Shown: positions 10,311-21,081 of the stretch, in pieces
Position numbering within the stretch: position 1 is the stretch's first letter
How the letters are laid out: every line of letters begins with the position of its first letter
DNA from: Astrothelium macrocarpum
Taxonomy: Eukaryota > Ascomycota > Dothideomycetes > Trypetheliales > Trypetheliaceae
Assembly (NCBI GenBank): GCA_021030915.1
Contig: JAGEMR010000006.1
Coordinates: forward strand, 496,001 to 560,000
Direction of reading: 5' to 3'
DNA length: 64,000 bases
The notes under the pieces: model-generated
Told to the model about the DNA's origin: nothing
Databases searched by the model: none
What the model saw: the letters and a program-made list of their open reading frames with translations, nothing else
Program-made: the position numbers and the translations under genes

Positions 10311-11498
10311 TTAAAATTTGGTGAAGAGACCTTGATTATCCAAACATGCGTGTATGCGATTCTGTATGGTCAATACGTGTTTATTGATTTCATTCTGAGT
10401 CAATTGATCCCATTCATAACGAATAGTCCTGATAAACTGTTCCTGTGTGAGAAAATCACGGTGATTTATACGAATTCGCTGTTTGATGATCCTCCAAATG
10501 ATTTCAATGATACTGAAGTCAGGATTATAAAAGCAGTTTGTGTATGATTTGATGCCATGCTTCTGTTTGAAACTCACAACAGGATTGTGTTTAGAGCGAT
10601 TATCATGAACGCTATCTCCATCCTCTTCAAGCATAATATACTCTCGAAGGTGTTCAGGCAGAGTAGTCTGATGTTTGCGCAGAGCAGACAAATAGATACT
10701 TTCCAAAATTTCCATATATTACTCTTGTGTGAGATTGCCAACTCTTTCTTGATCCCAATACAAATGCAGTTCAGTTTTGAAATTCCAGCCAATAATAATC
10801 CAATAATGTAATATGATGTTATTTCTTTGAGATTTGAATTGCATATAATCAGATTCACAGCGCTTCCAGCATTGTCGAATGACCCAGTAATGATTCTTCT
10901 GGCCAATAGTAAAATGAATCTCGTCAGAGAAATATACCAGCTTCTAATTCTCATCCGTCCAATTAAAATGGTCTCTGATGAAATTGATTCATTTTTCTTT
11001 TGATTTTGGTTTGATGTATCGGCCCCAGTATGTCTTATAACGATAATAATCTCGTTCAGCAAGCCGCCTCTGTAATATGTAAGTTGTACAAGGGAGATTC
11101 AGTTAAAGACACATATTTGGAAGTGTTAGAGCGCGATATTCAAAACTGAATGTGATCCAACAAAGAATAACTGTGAGCAGAACATGGCTGAGAATTCGAT
11201 ATCGTCCTGGCTTTATAACTGGATCTGTGTATCTAGGAATGACATTCTTGAGATGATGATAAACAGTAATATGAGGATAATTGAATGTTCGAAACATTTT
11301 ATATTTGGATCGATAATAAGATGGCGAATAATTATCTTCGATTTCAAATGCTTGTTTTAAAACAGCTCGACGAGATGTGCGAATGACTTTATCTGACTGA
11401 CGAGATAACAACTCACAATCAGATGTTAGCATACGACATGGATCAATGTAGCCATCAAGATTACAGCTCACCACCATGACTGAATGAGATGAAATCAA
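10311..11498 (-). pseudogene. Tc1/mariner (DDE) transposase with four nonsense codons
   Basis: Reading frame of about 396 codons on the minus strand, uninterrupted by indels, with stops at 11103-11105 (TAA), 10989-10991 (TGA), 10944-10946 (TAG) and 10719-10721 (TAA). Each is one C-to-T change from Gln or Arg (CAA, CGA, CAG, CAA). An N-terminal helix-turn-helix-like segment (YPHITVYHHLKNVIPRY) precedes the DDE domain. The first catalytic Asp is in VYFSDEIHF, the second in EEDGD, and the final Asp/Glu in NPDFSIIEIIW, the form seen in fungal Tc1/IS630 enzymes. The stops make a working enzyme impossible, and the tail after the last stop is well preserved. Confidence 0.88.
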
Positions 11499-11540
11499 AT
11501 GAAATCAAACGAAATCAAACGAAATCAAACGAAATCAAAC
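11491..11540. repeat. Five tandem 10-bp repeats inside the transposon
   Basis: Five head-to-tail copies of GAAATCAAAC (first copy ends in T) with a perfect 10-bp period, between the 5' end of the transposase frame and the right inverted repeat. Ten-base spacing puts the copies on one face of the helix, as expected for transposase-binding iterons, but chance slippage is also possible. Confidence 0.9.
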
Positions 11541-11589
11541 GAACGAGGTATGTGGACAAAATATGTGGGTGAAATTACCCAGCATCTCC

Positions 11590-11669
11590 CACTGTTTATT
11601 AGCAAATTTGGTGGGGTTGATGGGGGAACGCGGGTTGTGTGGTCCCACCTATTTTGCTAGGATGCCTGA
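11590..11669. repeat. Right terminal inverted repeat of the transposon
   Basis: Mirror of 10159-10238 with two differences. Relative to the left copy both are G-to-A changes, consistent with RIP-type mutation. Confidence 0.92.
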
Positions 11670-11772
11670 GGTGCACTCGTAAGCAGCTCGGCTCGGGCCG
11701 AATTAGTCCGCCCAAATCTCATCAAGCATCTTTGACTCTACATATTGAGCACAATCTGGCAAGCTATCGATC

Positions 11773-13395
11773 ATGGCTGCGCCTGTCGAGCGCCTACAGC
11801 CTGTCAAGCTTCCTCCGGGTCCCGCTCCTTTGACTGCAGATCAACGCTATTGGCGTAGTTTCAAATCGCAACAACTAGTTCCTACGCCGCATTCCAGCCC
11901 TGTTACGCATATTTCCTTTCCCACTGCATACACGAATTTTCTAGCACCTACGACATCATCTATCGACACTTTTGCTGTTACGTCCGGAGCACGTATTCAG
12001 ATTCTTAGTTCGAGGACGCGGCGATTACTGCGCACCATCACAAGATTCGGACCCCCCGACAATGCTCATTGTGGCTCAATACGGCGTGATGGTCGCATTC
12101 TTCTTGCAGGAAGCGATAGTGGTGCTATACAGGCATTTGATATAAATTCAAGAGCAATCTTAAAAACATGGACGGAACACAAGCAGCCAGTGTGGGTAAC
12201 CAAATGGTGTCCACAGGGGGAGTTGACGACAGCCATGAGCTGCAGTGACGACCGTACAGTGAGAATATGGGATTTGCCTAGCGAAGAGAGCCAATGGACG
12301 GGAATAGGCCATGGTGATTACGTACGGTGTGGAGACTTCATGCCAGGTCAAGAGGGCGGGCATTTGATGATATCTGGAAGCTATGACCAATCTGTCAGGT
12401 TGTGGGACTCGCGAGCTGGAACAAAGGCTGCCATGATTTTCCAACATGCATCCATTGTGGAGAATGTGCTACCTATGCCTGGCGGTACGACGGTACTTGC
12501 GGCTGCCGGAAATCAGATAAACGTATTGGATTTGGTAGCAGCGAGGCCAATGGAAAGACTACAAAATCATCAGAAGACAGTAACAAGTCTATGTCTAGCA
12601 GGTAACGGAACGCGTGTACTCAGTGGAGGATTGGATGGACATGTCAAGGTTTTTGAGACAGTCAATTGGAGTGTCGTGGCTGGAATGAAGTACCCATCTC
12701 CTGTCCTTTCACTTTGCGTTGTTGGCGCGGGTGCTCATCGAGAAGACCGGCATTTGGCAGTGGGTCTAGAATCTGGGATCATGTCTCTACGAACGAGGCT
12801 TTCAGGTCAACAAAAAGTTCAAGCGCGAGAAAAGGAAAAAGAGATGAAAGCACTTATTGAGGGTACTACAGAGCAGCTTGATAAGAAAAGGGCAAAAAAG
12901 GGCAAAAGAAAACAACGGATATTACGTGGTAAAGATTTTACCGGGGAGGGTGCAGACATTATCATTGACGGGAATGCAAGGGGAAACCTTAAGAAAGGCA
13001 CAAATTGGGAGAAGGCACTAAGAGAAGGTCGTTACGCAGTGGCGTTAGACCTTGTCGTAAATGCTCAACCTCAATTGAAACAGAATATTCTAACTCTCAT
13101 CACAGCCCTACGACACCGGTCAGCCTTACGCACAGCATTAAAGGGACGCAATGAAGAGGAGCTGGAGCCGATTCTTAGATGGCTTAATAAGATCATCAAG
13201 GATCCGCGTCATGTTAAGCTTACCAGCGATATTGGCTTTCTGATCTTGGACCTATACGCACACCACTTGGGTGATGCTTCTACACTTGACAGACTAATCA
13301 AGAAGCTCCACAACGCAGTTCGACTAAGTGCCGAATACTCACAGCAAGCTCATTCCACACTCGGAATGATCGATCTGCTCACGGCTGGATCTTGA
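11773..13395 (+). CDS. UTP15: U3 snoRNP-associated protein 15 (t-UTP subunit)
   Basis: Single-exon 540-residue nucleolar WD40 protein. UTP15 is part of the t-UTP/UtpA subcomplex of the small-subunit processome, needed for 18S pre-rRNA processing and rDNA transcription. N-terminal signature: LPPGPAPLTADQRYWRSFKS. About seven WD repeats fill residues 55-340 (CSDDRTVRIWDLPS, GSYDQSVRLWDSRAG, GGLDGHVKVFE). A basic linker (KKRAKKGKRKQRILRGKDF) precedes the UTP15 C-terminal domain (residues about 385-535), which contains the long helix LKGRNEEELEPILRWLNKII. Length fits the family. The transposon's right repeat ends 103 bp upstream of the ATG, so the promoter probably overlaps or lies inside the element. 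Confidence 0.95.
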   Translation: MAAPVERLQPVKLPPGPAPLTADQRYWRSFKSQQLVPTPHSSPVTHISFPTAYTNFLAPTTSSIDTFAVTSGARIQILSSRTRRLLRTITRFGPPDNAHCGSIRRDGRILLAGSDSGAIQAFDINSRAILKTWTEHKQPVWVTKWCPQGELTTAMSCSDDRTVRIWDLPSEESQWTGIGHGDYVRCGDFMPGQEGGHLMISGSYDQSVRLWDSRAGTKAAMIFQHASIVENVLPMPGGTTVLAAAGNQINVLDLVAARPMERLQNHQKTVTSLCLAGNGTRVLSGGLDGHVKVFETVNWSVVAGMKYPSPVLSLCVVGAGAHREDRHLAVGLESGIMSLRTRLSGQQKVQAREKEKEMKALIEGTTEQLDKKRAKKGKRKQRILRGKDFTGEGADIIIDGNARGNLKKGTNWEKALREGRYAVALDLVVNAQPQLKQNILTLITALRHRSALRTALKGRNEEELEPILRWLNKIIKDPRHVKLTSDIGFLILDLYAHHLGDASTLDRLIKKLHNAVRLSAEYSQQAHSTLGMIDLLTAGS

Positions 13396-13566
13396 ATGAA
13401 GCATCTCAAGACTTCATCTTTACCTTTGCGCCTGAGCGGCCAAAAGCCTTTCAAAGCCCATGAAGCTGTCATTTTTTGCATGTGGGCAATGATGTCTAAG
13501 GTTAAGTGAAGCTTGTCAGGACTAGCTGCACTTGAGCTTCCTTGATGTTTGGATGCTGAATTCATT

Positions 13567-14397
13567 CTATACTCTTCCAGTGGAGTCAATCAAACCGCCA
13601 TCAACCACCAACTCTTGTCCAGTCACATACGAGGCCTCATCGCTTGCAAAAAACAGGGCCGCATTCGCCACATCCCACGCGCTCCCCATTCGCCCCATCG
13701 GCACCTGTGCATCTCTCGTCTTTCTGAACCCGTCATAATCCCCTCCAGCATATTTATCTGCCAGCACCTTTACCAACGGCGTATCTATCAATCCTGGTAC
13801 CACTGTATTCAACCGTATTAGTGGTCCTCCCGCAGCATGCCGCTGCGCATATAATACCGCTGTAGCTTTACAAAACTGGATCAACGCCGCCTTCGTCGCC
13901 GCATACGCCACCTGAGGCTTCCCAATATACCTCAGCCCCGCCACAGACGAAATGCATATAACATTTCCCCCTGTCTCTTGCTTTTCCATTATTGGCAGCA
14001 CCAACCGTGTCATGAGATATACAGACTTCAGATTCACATCTACCTGCGCATCCCACACCTCCTCCCGCATCTCTGCTGGTCCGCCAGGCTCGCTCTTCCC
14101 CACGTTATTCACCAGGATATCGATGCGGCCATGCTTCGCAAGACATGCGTCTATAAGCTGCTGTGCGGAAGTGGCGTCCGTGACGTTGGCTTCAACGCAA
14201 GTTACGGTTGCGTCAGGAGCGCGCGATTTGATTTGAGAGACACCTGTGGCGCCGAGTGAAGTGGAGATGTCACAGCCGAAGATGGTAGCGCCGCGAAGGG
14301 CAAAGAGGGTCGCGATGCTAGTGCCGTTTCCCCAACCGGAAGGATTGGCGGAGCCTATGCCTGTGATGAGGACGATTTTACCGGCGAGGTCGTGCAT
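13567..14397 (-). CDS. Short-chain dehydrogenase/reductase
   Basis: Single-exon 276-residue classical SDR, an NAD(P)-dependent oxidoreductase. The dinucleotide-binding loop is at residues 12-25 (TGIGSANPSGWGNG, longer than the usual TGxxxGIG), NNVG at 97-100, active-site N122, S151, Y165 and K169 (YAATK), and the PG motif after the catalytic Lys. D43 at the end of the second strand favours NAD over NADP. The C-terminal SYVTGQELVVDGG is typical of the family. The substrate cannot be told; the closest types are bacterial-like diol or polyol dehydrogenases. It converges with UTP15, 171 nt apart. Confidence 0.88.
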   Translation of the reverse strand: MHDLAGKIVLITGIGSANPSGWGNGTSIATLFALRGATIFGCDISTSLGATGVSQIKSRAPDATVTCVEANVTDATSAQQLIDACLAKHGRIDILVNNVGKSEPGGPAEMREEVWDAQVDVNLKSVYLMTRLVLPIMEKQETGGNVICISSVAGLRYIGKPQVAYAATKAALIQFCKATAVLYAQRHAAGGPLIRLNTVVPGLIDTPLVKVLADKYAGGDYDGFRKTRDAQVPMGRMGSAWDVANAALFFASDEASYVTGQELVVDGGLIDSTGRV

Positions 14398-14897
14398 GGA
14401 GAAGTGGATGGGAGGGAGGGAAGGGGCGTTGGCAAAGAGTGATTGGTGATGCAGTAATTGAAGATAGAGAAATTATAGATGAACTCGAAGGAACGATTTT
14501 TGTGAAATGATCGGGTAGCAAGGTACCAAAATGTTCAATCTAATATAGACAGAAAATAGAAACGAGAAAGCTTGAATGACCTACCGAACTGAGACGTACA
14601 TTTTAAGTTCATTTCCTTGGAGATGGTGGGGCTGTGGGGTAGCTCTGAGAGACGAAAGTGCCATGACGCGGTGCATTGAAGTCCGAGCCGAAGTTACTTT
14701 ACTGGGATTAGATGTTTCAAAAATTCTCGTCTTGTGTTCTGGTCAAGATGGATGTCCTGATTGTGATGTCAAACTAAAATGATCAAGATAAGTCTGGAAA
14801 TGAACCGGATAGCAGGTAGATGTTTGAATTATGTATCAGGTACATGGGCTAGCCTATACCAACGACCAAATATTATACATTTCGATGACAGGCCCAT
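14398..14897. other. Intergenic region
   Basis: Promoter of the SDR gene on the left and 3' flank of the uL22m gene on the right. No gene seen. Confidence 0.4.
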
Positions 14898-15946
14898 TCA
14901 CCACGAATAGTACGCCTGCTGTCGCGTTACAGGCCTATCAGGTAACTGCACCCACACTCTCCGATTCCTCTTCTTCTCCTCCCTCTCCTCATGCTGCCGC
15001 ACTCGCGTTGCCTCCTCCTTCAGCACAACGCTCAAACTCGTCGTCGGCAAGGACAATTTATTTATTCTGCCTCTCGCCCTATGGTCCGATCCAGAACCAT
15101 ACGGTCCTCTTCCCACCCACGCCTGATCAACATAGATGGCCGTCCGATCCTCTACTAATTTCTTCTTCCCGTCCTTTGTTTCAATGGCTACAGGCCTCCC
15201 CTTCGTCCCTTCCACCGCGCCCAGCCCCATGCCCCGCGACACGATAGCCAAGTCACGTGCGTGCTCGAGGTGTGCGACTGCCTCGACCGCGGCTTTCTTC
15301 CGGCTCAATCGCATCTGGAAGATGGCATCCTCGATCGGTTTCCCTGCGATCTGCCGTGCCAGCGGTGCGAGCTTCTTGACGCTCGTCTTGATGTTGTGTG
15401 ATTTCGAAAGGGAGGCACGCTCTGTGCGCTGGAAGGCGAGAGTGCGTGAGATGCGGCCACGGTGCCGGATGGATTGGGCGAGTTTTTTGCGTTCCCAGCG
15501 AAGGCGCTTGAGCGGATCAGGATCAAGGACGTTGGAGGTGGCGGAGGGATCACGGATTGGTTTCGTTTCATCTTCTTCTTTCTTAGCTGCGAGTTCCTCG
15601 GGGGGAGGTGCCTGTCTGAGACGGTCTTGCTCAAATATAGAGGACGAGGAAAGTGAGCCGCGCATTAATTTGGGGACGCCCGAGGGTTTCTTTTTGAGGT
15701 ATTCTTCCAGAAGTGGGTTGGGTGGAGCTTTGGTAGGCTCTGCCGGAGGGTTTGGATTGGCGCGGAGATGAGCACGACTTGCCATGAAAGTTCGGCGAGA
15801 GGCATGATTAACAGCAGGACGTAGGCACAGGATGAAGGACGGAGTCGATGCAGTAGCTACATCGTTGTTAGTTGGGAAGAAGGTGTGGATGGTATTTTCA
15901 AGGTACCTGATTCGGCCAGCTGCCGTGTCGAAAGTCTCACGGGCAT
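14898..15946 (-). CDS. Mitochondrial large-subunit ribosomal protein uL22m
   Basis: 332-residue uL22 protein of the mitochondrial ribosome, lining the exit tunnel. Exons 15907-15946 and 14856+1000-related: the first coding exon is 15907-15946, a 50-nt intron spans 15857-15906 (CTAAC branch site ten bases before its TAG end), and the second exon is 15856 down to 14898. The spliced start gives MPVRLSTRQLAES, an Arg/Ser-rich import presequence. An unspliced ATG at 15956 also stays open but gives a poor leader. The L22 fold covers residues about 145-300 (KKLAPLARQIAGKPIEDAIF, then the AVEAVAHLEHARDLA helix). The C-terminus RPVTRQQAYYSW is the fungal extension. Divergent from the PRP24-like gene. 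Confidence 0.86.
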
Positions 15947-16633
15947 GACCAAACAATGTCTATGTGTTGATATGATGCATATGGTACATCCTTATCATAC
16001 TATCATACTCGAAGGAGCGTCGAGACGAGATCGGAGGTGGAACGGGGAGACGGGATGTTAACCGGATCACGTGGAATCAGTCGGGGTGGCTTGCAGGGAA
16101 CAAAGTTTCAACTCGGAAAGCTCCGAATCATCGAATTTGGAAAATTACGGCCTGTTTGGGTATATGTATTTATTGCTAGGGCGTGGTCGTGGCCTCTGCC
16201 GACCATCTGGGAGTAAACAGTTGGAGCCACCGGAGCCACGACGGGCCTCCGGACGTTCCCTCTGTCCGCGAGACAACATGAGCAGAGCCATATCGAGATA
16301 GGTGAGGGAGTTTGCAGCTGTGTCGGCGGCAATCTAGAAGCAGGGTCCCGAAGGCCTATGACGATCTTTACTCCCATCTTTGCTAGCCGTTCCTATTCCG
16401 AACAGCCACACAATCTAGCCCTTTCCTTCACTCTCGCTATCCAGCTGCGTCCACGCATGTCCCTTGGCCTTGCTTGCTCATCGCTCTGTGCTCTAACATG
16501 ACCCGTTCTGATCTTGCCATCCATCTTGCGTCACCTTCCTGGAGGTCGCTTCCTTTCCCTCCAGAGGCTTGTCCTCTTCCTGCCATTGAACTGCTGCGCT
16601 AGTTATTAGACTGCCATACATGCAAACATAATC
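15947..16633. other. Shared divergent promoter region
   Basis: Lies between the uL22m gene (-) and the PRP24-like gene (+). Short reading frames (16071-16301 +, 16108-16377 -) show no domain. Confidence 0.45.
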
Positions 16634-19600
16634 ATGGATATCAACTCGCTCCTTTCACCGCAAGACTCTCCAGCACGCGAGACGCCGCCGCCCTTCCCCG
16701 CTGCCTCCAATTCAACCCCGAAGAAGCGTCCCTCTGGGCCCGAAAAGAGAACCTCGTCGACCCTAAGCCAATCGACAATACCATCACAACATGGCGTGAC
16801 TGGTCATCTGTCGCTATCGCATACGACTATTGTTCAGGCTCAACAGGAGACGCCATCGCCCACCATTGCCAGCTTTGGCGCCCAAAGCGATCGATTACCA
16901 CCCAGCGCCACCAGTACACCCACCGTCGAGAATAAAGGGACAAGCTATGTACAGGAGACGCGTATGGGCATGCCAAGCCGACTACCGTCAACTCCTCAAA
17001 TGGACACGCTTGCTGGTACGTACAATGGTCTTACGTTGCAGGGGCATGGAAAGGAGGCTTGCCTTGAGATTGACAATAGTCGTAGATTTGGCCTCAATGC
17101 AGCAACAGCAACAAGTTGCACGTCAAAATGCGAATGGCTTGCGAAGTAGTGAAGTATACGAGACACAACGCTCTCCTGTAAAGTAAGTTGAGGTGACACG
17201 ACTGCCATCATACCGCGTGGAATGCCCCTCGGGTTCTTAATTACTAATCGAAGCTTCAGATATGCGACCCAACGACCTCCAATGTCAGCTCGCTCCTCGA
17301 GGGATTTGCTAATGGCCGACGCTCCTGCCGAACCCGCTCCTCCCCGCGTATATGTAGCTACTTCGGTGTCAAAGGCTGACCTCGAGACCATTACTGAATT
17401 AGCTACCTACGTTGCCGAAAATACATATGCATACGATTCACACGTTCAACTTATCAATCTGCTCCATCGCGGTTTCGTCCATCATGTCAATCCACCAGAT
17501 AGCTCCGATTACGCAGATGATCCTCAGGACTATGCCTTACTACAAGATCTACGCCAAGCTCGGGAGGCAATGAATACGCGATTTCTCGTAGGCGAGGAAC
17601 TTTGGGTTGATTGGTTACAAGATGAAATGCTGCTCGCTCAATCCGCTGAGGATTGTATCAGTGTAATGGAGCTTTTTCAAAAGGCAGTCACAGATGAGCC
17701 TGGCAGCGTCAAGCTCTGGCGCTTATATGGCGACTATCTGTGGCAGTTGCATGATGCTGCGAATGGGCAAAATAGCGAAACTGGCAAGTATTGGTCAGAA
17801 GAGGATAAGCTCATGGCTACAGAAATTTTCAAATGGGACCTTATGTTTCAAGTGTGGCAGCAAGCCGTTGACACAACGCAGTGGCATATTAACGACAGCC
17901 ACCTAGTTTGGGATCAGTACATCAAAGCAATCTCACAAGAACTCGCACAATCACCGTCAACAGACGGTATGCAACAGGTCAAGTCACTATTTATCGAGCG
18001 ACTTCGACAGCCTCACACACACTGGGACGATACCTTTCAGAAGTTTTCATCGTTTATTACAACTTATGATCAGGCCAACTACGAAAAGGAAATGGTCTCT
18101 GCGACGAAGCAAGCTCAGCGTGCCAAGCAAGACTATGCTCTGCGCGAAGAGTTCGAATTTAAGCTGCAACAGGCTTTCGAATCGAGCGATAAAGACCAAG
18201 AATGGGCCGTCTTTCAGGAATATCTTCAACACGAGCTTCACCCGCCACGAGGAGCTGAATTCGATATGAATCTTACTGCTGCTTTGTTCGATCGAGCTGT
18301 CACTCGCTTTCCAACCGATACAAATTTGTGGGATGAATACGTGGTTCTCCTTATGGGACAGGCCTCAAGTTCATACTCCACATTACCTTTATTAGAACGA
18401 GCAACTAGGCATTGCCCCTGGTCGGGTGACCTCTGGTCTAAACGTCTTCTGGTCTGCGAAGTTGCAGGACGACCATTCGAAGAATTAGAAGAAATTAAGC
18501 ACAAAGCCACCAAAACCGTCCTCCAAGATATCGGCACTATGGAAGAGATTCTTAAAGTCTATACTCAATGGTGTGGCTATTTGCGGCGTAGAGCCTTTGC
18601 ATTTGAGGTTGGCGCAACAGAGGATAACATTGATGAAGCAGAAATGGGCATTCGAAGCACGATAGAAGACGTTGCCAAAATCGGGGAAAAGAAACATGGA
18701 AAGGAGTTCAAAGGGGACCCAAGATACCGGATTGAGCGTATTTATTGTAAATTTCTCACTCAAGCAGGCAACATTCAGCAAGCACGAGATCAATGGCGCA
18801 GTCTTATCCCAAACCACGGCAATAGTTATGATTTTTGGTTCAGTTTCTATAGATGGGAAATGCTGGTTTGGGGTCGCTCAAGCTTTATGAAGGGCACTGT
18901 CAAGGGGACTGGTGAATTGAGAGATCCAGCCGAGGTCACAAAAGTTTTGCGAGAGGCCATCCAACAACCAAATCTCGATTGGCCGGAGAAGATTATTGAA
19001 CTCTTCATGAATCATTGCGAGCAAAACGAAAGTGCTCAGGAGCTCGAACGAGCTACTGTTGACGCGCACAAAGCAGTTCAGAAGATTCAAGCTAGGAGAG
19101 CCAAGGAAGCTGAACAAACGGCAACAAGCACATCTAATGCGAAAGAAGATGTCCAGGAAAATGTTGTGCATCCAGATGCAAATCATACACAACCCAATGG
19201 CAAGCGAAAGCGTGAGGATGACGCACATGAGACGTCCGCTACAAAGCGAAGCAAAGCTGAAGACACATCACATTTGGAGAACAATCACTTTGGTGAATCA
19301 TCTTCCAGCGCTACTGCTCAAGCCAAACGCGACCGTGAAAATGCTACCATCACTGTAAAGAATCTTCCCTACACAGCAGATGAGCTGAAGGTTCGCCAAT
19401 TCTTCCGAAATTGTGGTACCATCAATAGCATTAGCTTGCTTCCATCTGATTCCGATTCTACACAAACGGCAACCATAGAGTTTGAATCTCGGGATGATGT
19501 TCTTACGGCAAAAACCCAAAACGGCAAACTTTTTCAAGGCGAAGAGATCCACATTCAGTCTGGCTCAGGAAGTACACTTTGGGTCACCAACTTTCCACCA

Positions 19601-20779
19601 AGTGCTGATGAAGCAGTCATCCGTGAGCTCTTCAGCCCCTATGGAGAGATTATTGAAGTGCGATTTCCCTCTCTATCACACAATACTCACCGACGCTTTT
19701 GCTATGTGCAGTTCCTGACTGCCGAGCAAGCCAGGGCCGCAACTGCACTTGACGGCAATGATTTCAAAGGCTACAACATCGTCGCCAAAATCTCCGATCC
19801 CACCCAAAAGAAAGACCGCATTGGCGCTACGCATGAAGGTCGCGAAATTTTCGTGGGCAACTTGCACTTCAACGCCACCGAAAAAGACGTCCGCGAACTC
19901 TTTAGCCCCTACGGTACTGTTGAGAGTGTCCGCATTCCGGTCGACCTTCGCGGTCGTAGCAAGGGCTCTGGCTTCGTTATTTTTCAAACGCGGGATGAAG
20001 CCCAAGCCGCGCTTGCCGAGAATCTCAAGTCCTTCCGTGACCGCATTCTTAAAGTCGTCCCGAGCATTCCCAACGCAAAAGGCATCAAACGTACCGCGAC
20101 CACATTTTCGCCTGCTCCGCCGGACACTGCTTCTGCGTCTGCCATGTCCGTGGAAAATGATACTCGGGCATCATCGGAGCACCCCAACGGCGCCGAAAAT
20201 GCTCGTGAAGAGGGGACGGCCGGTGCAGCAAATAAGCGCGCTCGCACTCTTGCTTTACTAAATATCCCAGACACAGTCAATGATGCGCGAATTCGTGCCC
20301 TTGTAGAGCCGCACGGTGCGTTAAGAAAGCTTACGCTACGGCCGGATCATGGCGGAGCACTGGTCGAGTTTGCAAATGAAGCGGATGCGGGTCGGGCGAG
20401 TTTGGCACTGGAAGGGCTAGAGATCGAGAAAGGGCGGAAAGTCAAGATTGGGGGAGCAGAGGAGCTGTGGCAGAGTGGCGAGGTCCATTTACCTGGCAAG
20501 GGCGAGGTACGCAAGGCAAAGGAGGGAAGAAAGGGGAAGGACCACGGCGAAGGGGACAAGAAAAATGGGGTCGGGCAATTATTGGGTGGAAAGCCGATCA
20601 GTCGGCCTGGACAGCGAGGTGGTAGGAGAGGCGGGTTGGGTTTCAAGAGGGGCGTTGTAATGGGAGCTGGGAGTGCTACGGCACGAACTGGTGATGATAA
20701 CGAGCGAGAAGGGGAACAGAAAGGAAAGACACAGGATGATTTCCGAGCCATCTTGGGAAAGACGGGAGGAAATGAATAG
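16634..20779 (+). CDS. PRP24/SART3-like U6 snRNP assembly factor
   Basis: 1334-residue splicing factor that pairs U4 with U6 snRNA and recycles U6. Exons 16634-17015, 17080-17182 and 17260-20779 sum to 4005 nt. The acceptor of intron 1 could also be at 17085; both keep frame. The start MDINSLLSPQDSPARETPPP is shared with other filamentous-fungal homologues. HAT (half-TPR) repeats fill residues about 170-700 (W..Y/..LW patterns), followed by a Lys/Glu-rich linker with a nuclear signal (GKRKRE). Four RRMs start near residues 857 (ITVKNLPY), 935 (LWVTNFPP), 1025 (IFVGNLHF) and 1160 (LALLNIPD). The C-terminus TQDDFRAILGK matches the Lsm2-8 interaction motif. Confidence 0.92.
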
Positions 20780-21081
20780 CTCCGTTGCCGAGATGAAGTG
20801 GCTCTATGCTATCATATAGCCCGACGATGAGAGGAAAATAAGCACGACGTTCGGCGGGCATTTGATTACACGGTATATTAGCCATTTGAATATAGAGGAC
20901 CACCGGGATCGCCTCTAAGTTACAAAACTAGGAGTGATTGCCAACTAAAAGTTCGAAGCCCTATGAGTGACCTCTTGAGGCTTGACATCACTATTTGTCG
21001 CGAACATCATTACTGAAAAGTTGGCTCAGAAGCGTTCAAATTAAAGCGCTATTCATTCTTATCGGGGGAGACCAGCCTGTT
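20780..21081. other. Convergent 3' flanks
   Basis: Region between the stops of the PRP24-like and CorA-like genes. No gene seen. Confidence 0.45.

Larger units (their letters stand above)
10159..11669. mobile_element. Tc1/mariner-type DNA transposon, inactivated
   Basis: A 1511-bp element bounded by 80-bp terminal inverted repeats (10159-10238 and 11590-11669) that differ at only two positions, both G:C in the left copy and A:T in the right. It encodes one transposase on the minus strand in a single preserved frame. The interior is AT-rich. Outside the repeats I cannot see an unambiguous TA duplication; a TA pair occurs symmetrically inside the repeat, ten bases from its outer end. The right end lies 103 bp before the UTP15 start codon. 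The pattern of inactivation suggests repeat-induced point mutation (RIP). Confidence 0.88.

Noticed and set aside
14898..15771. Long plus-strand frames opposite the uL22m gene
   Set aside because: They are antisense shadows of a well-supported ribosomal protein gene.
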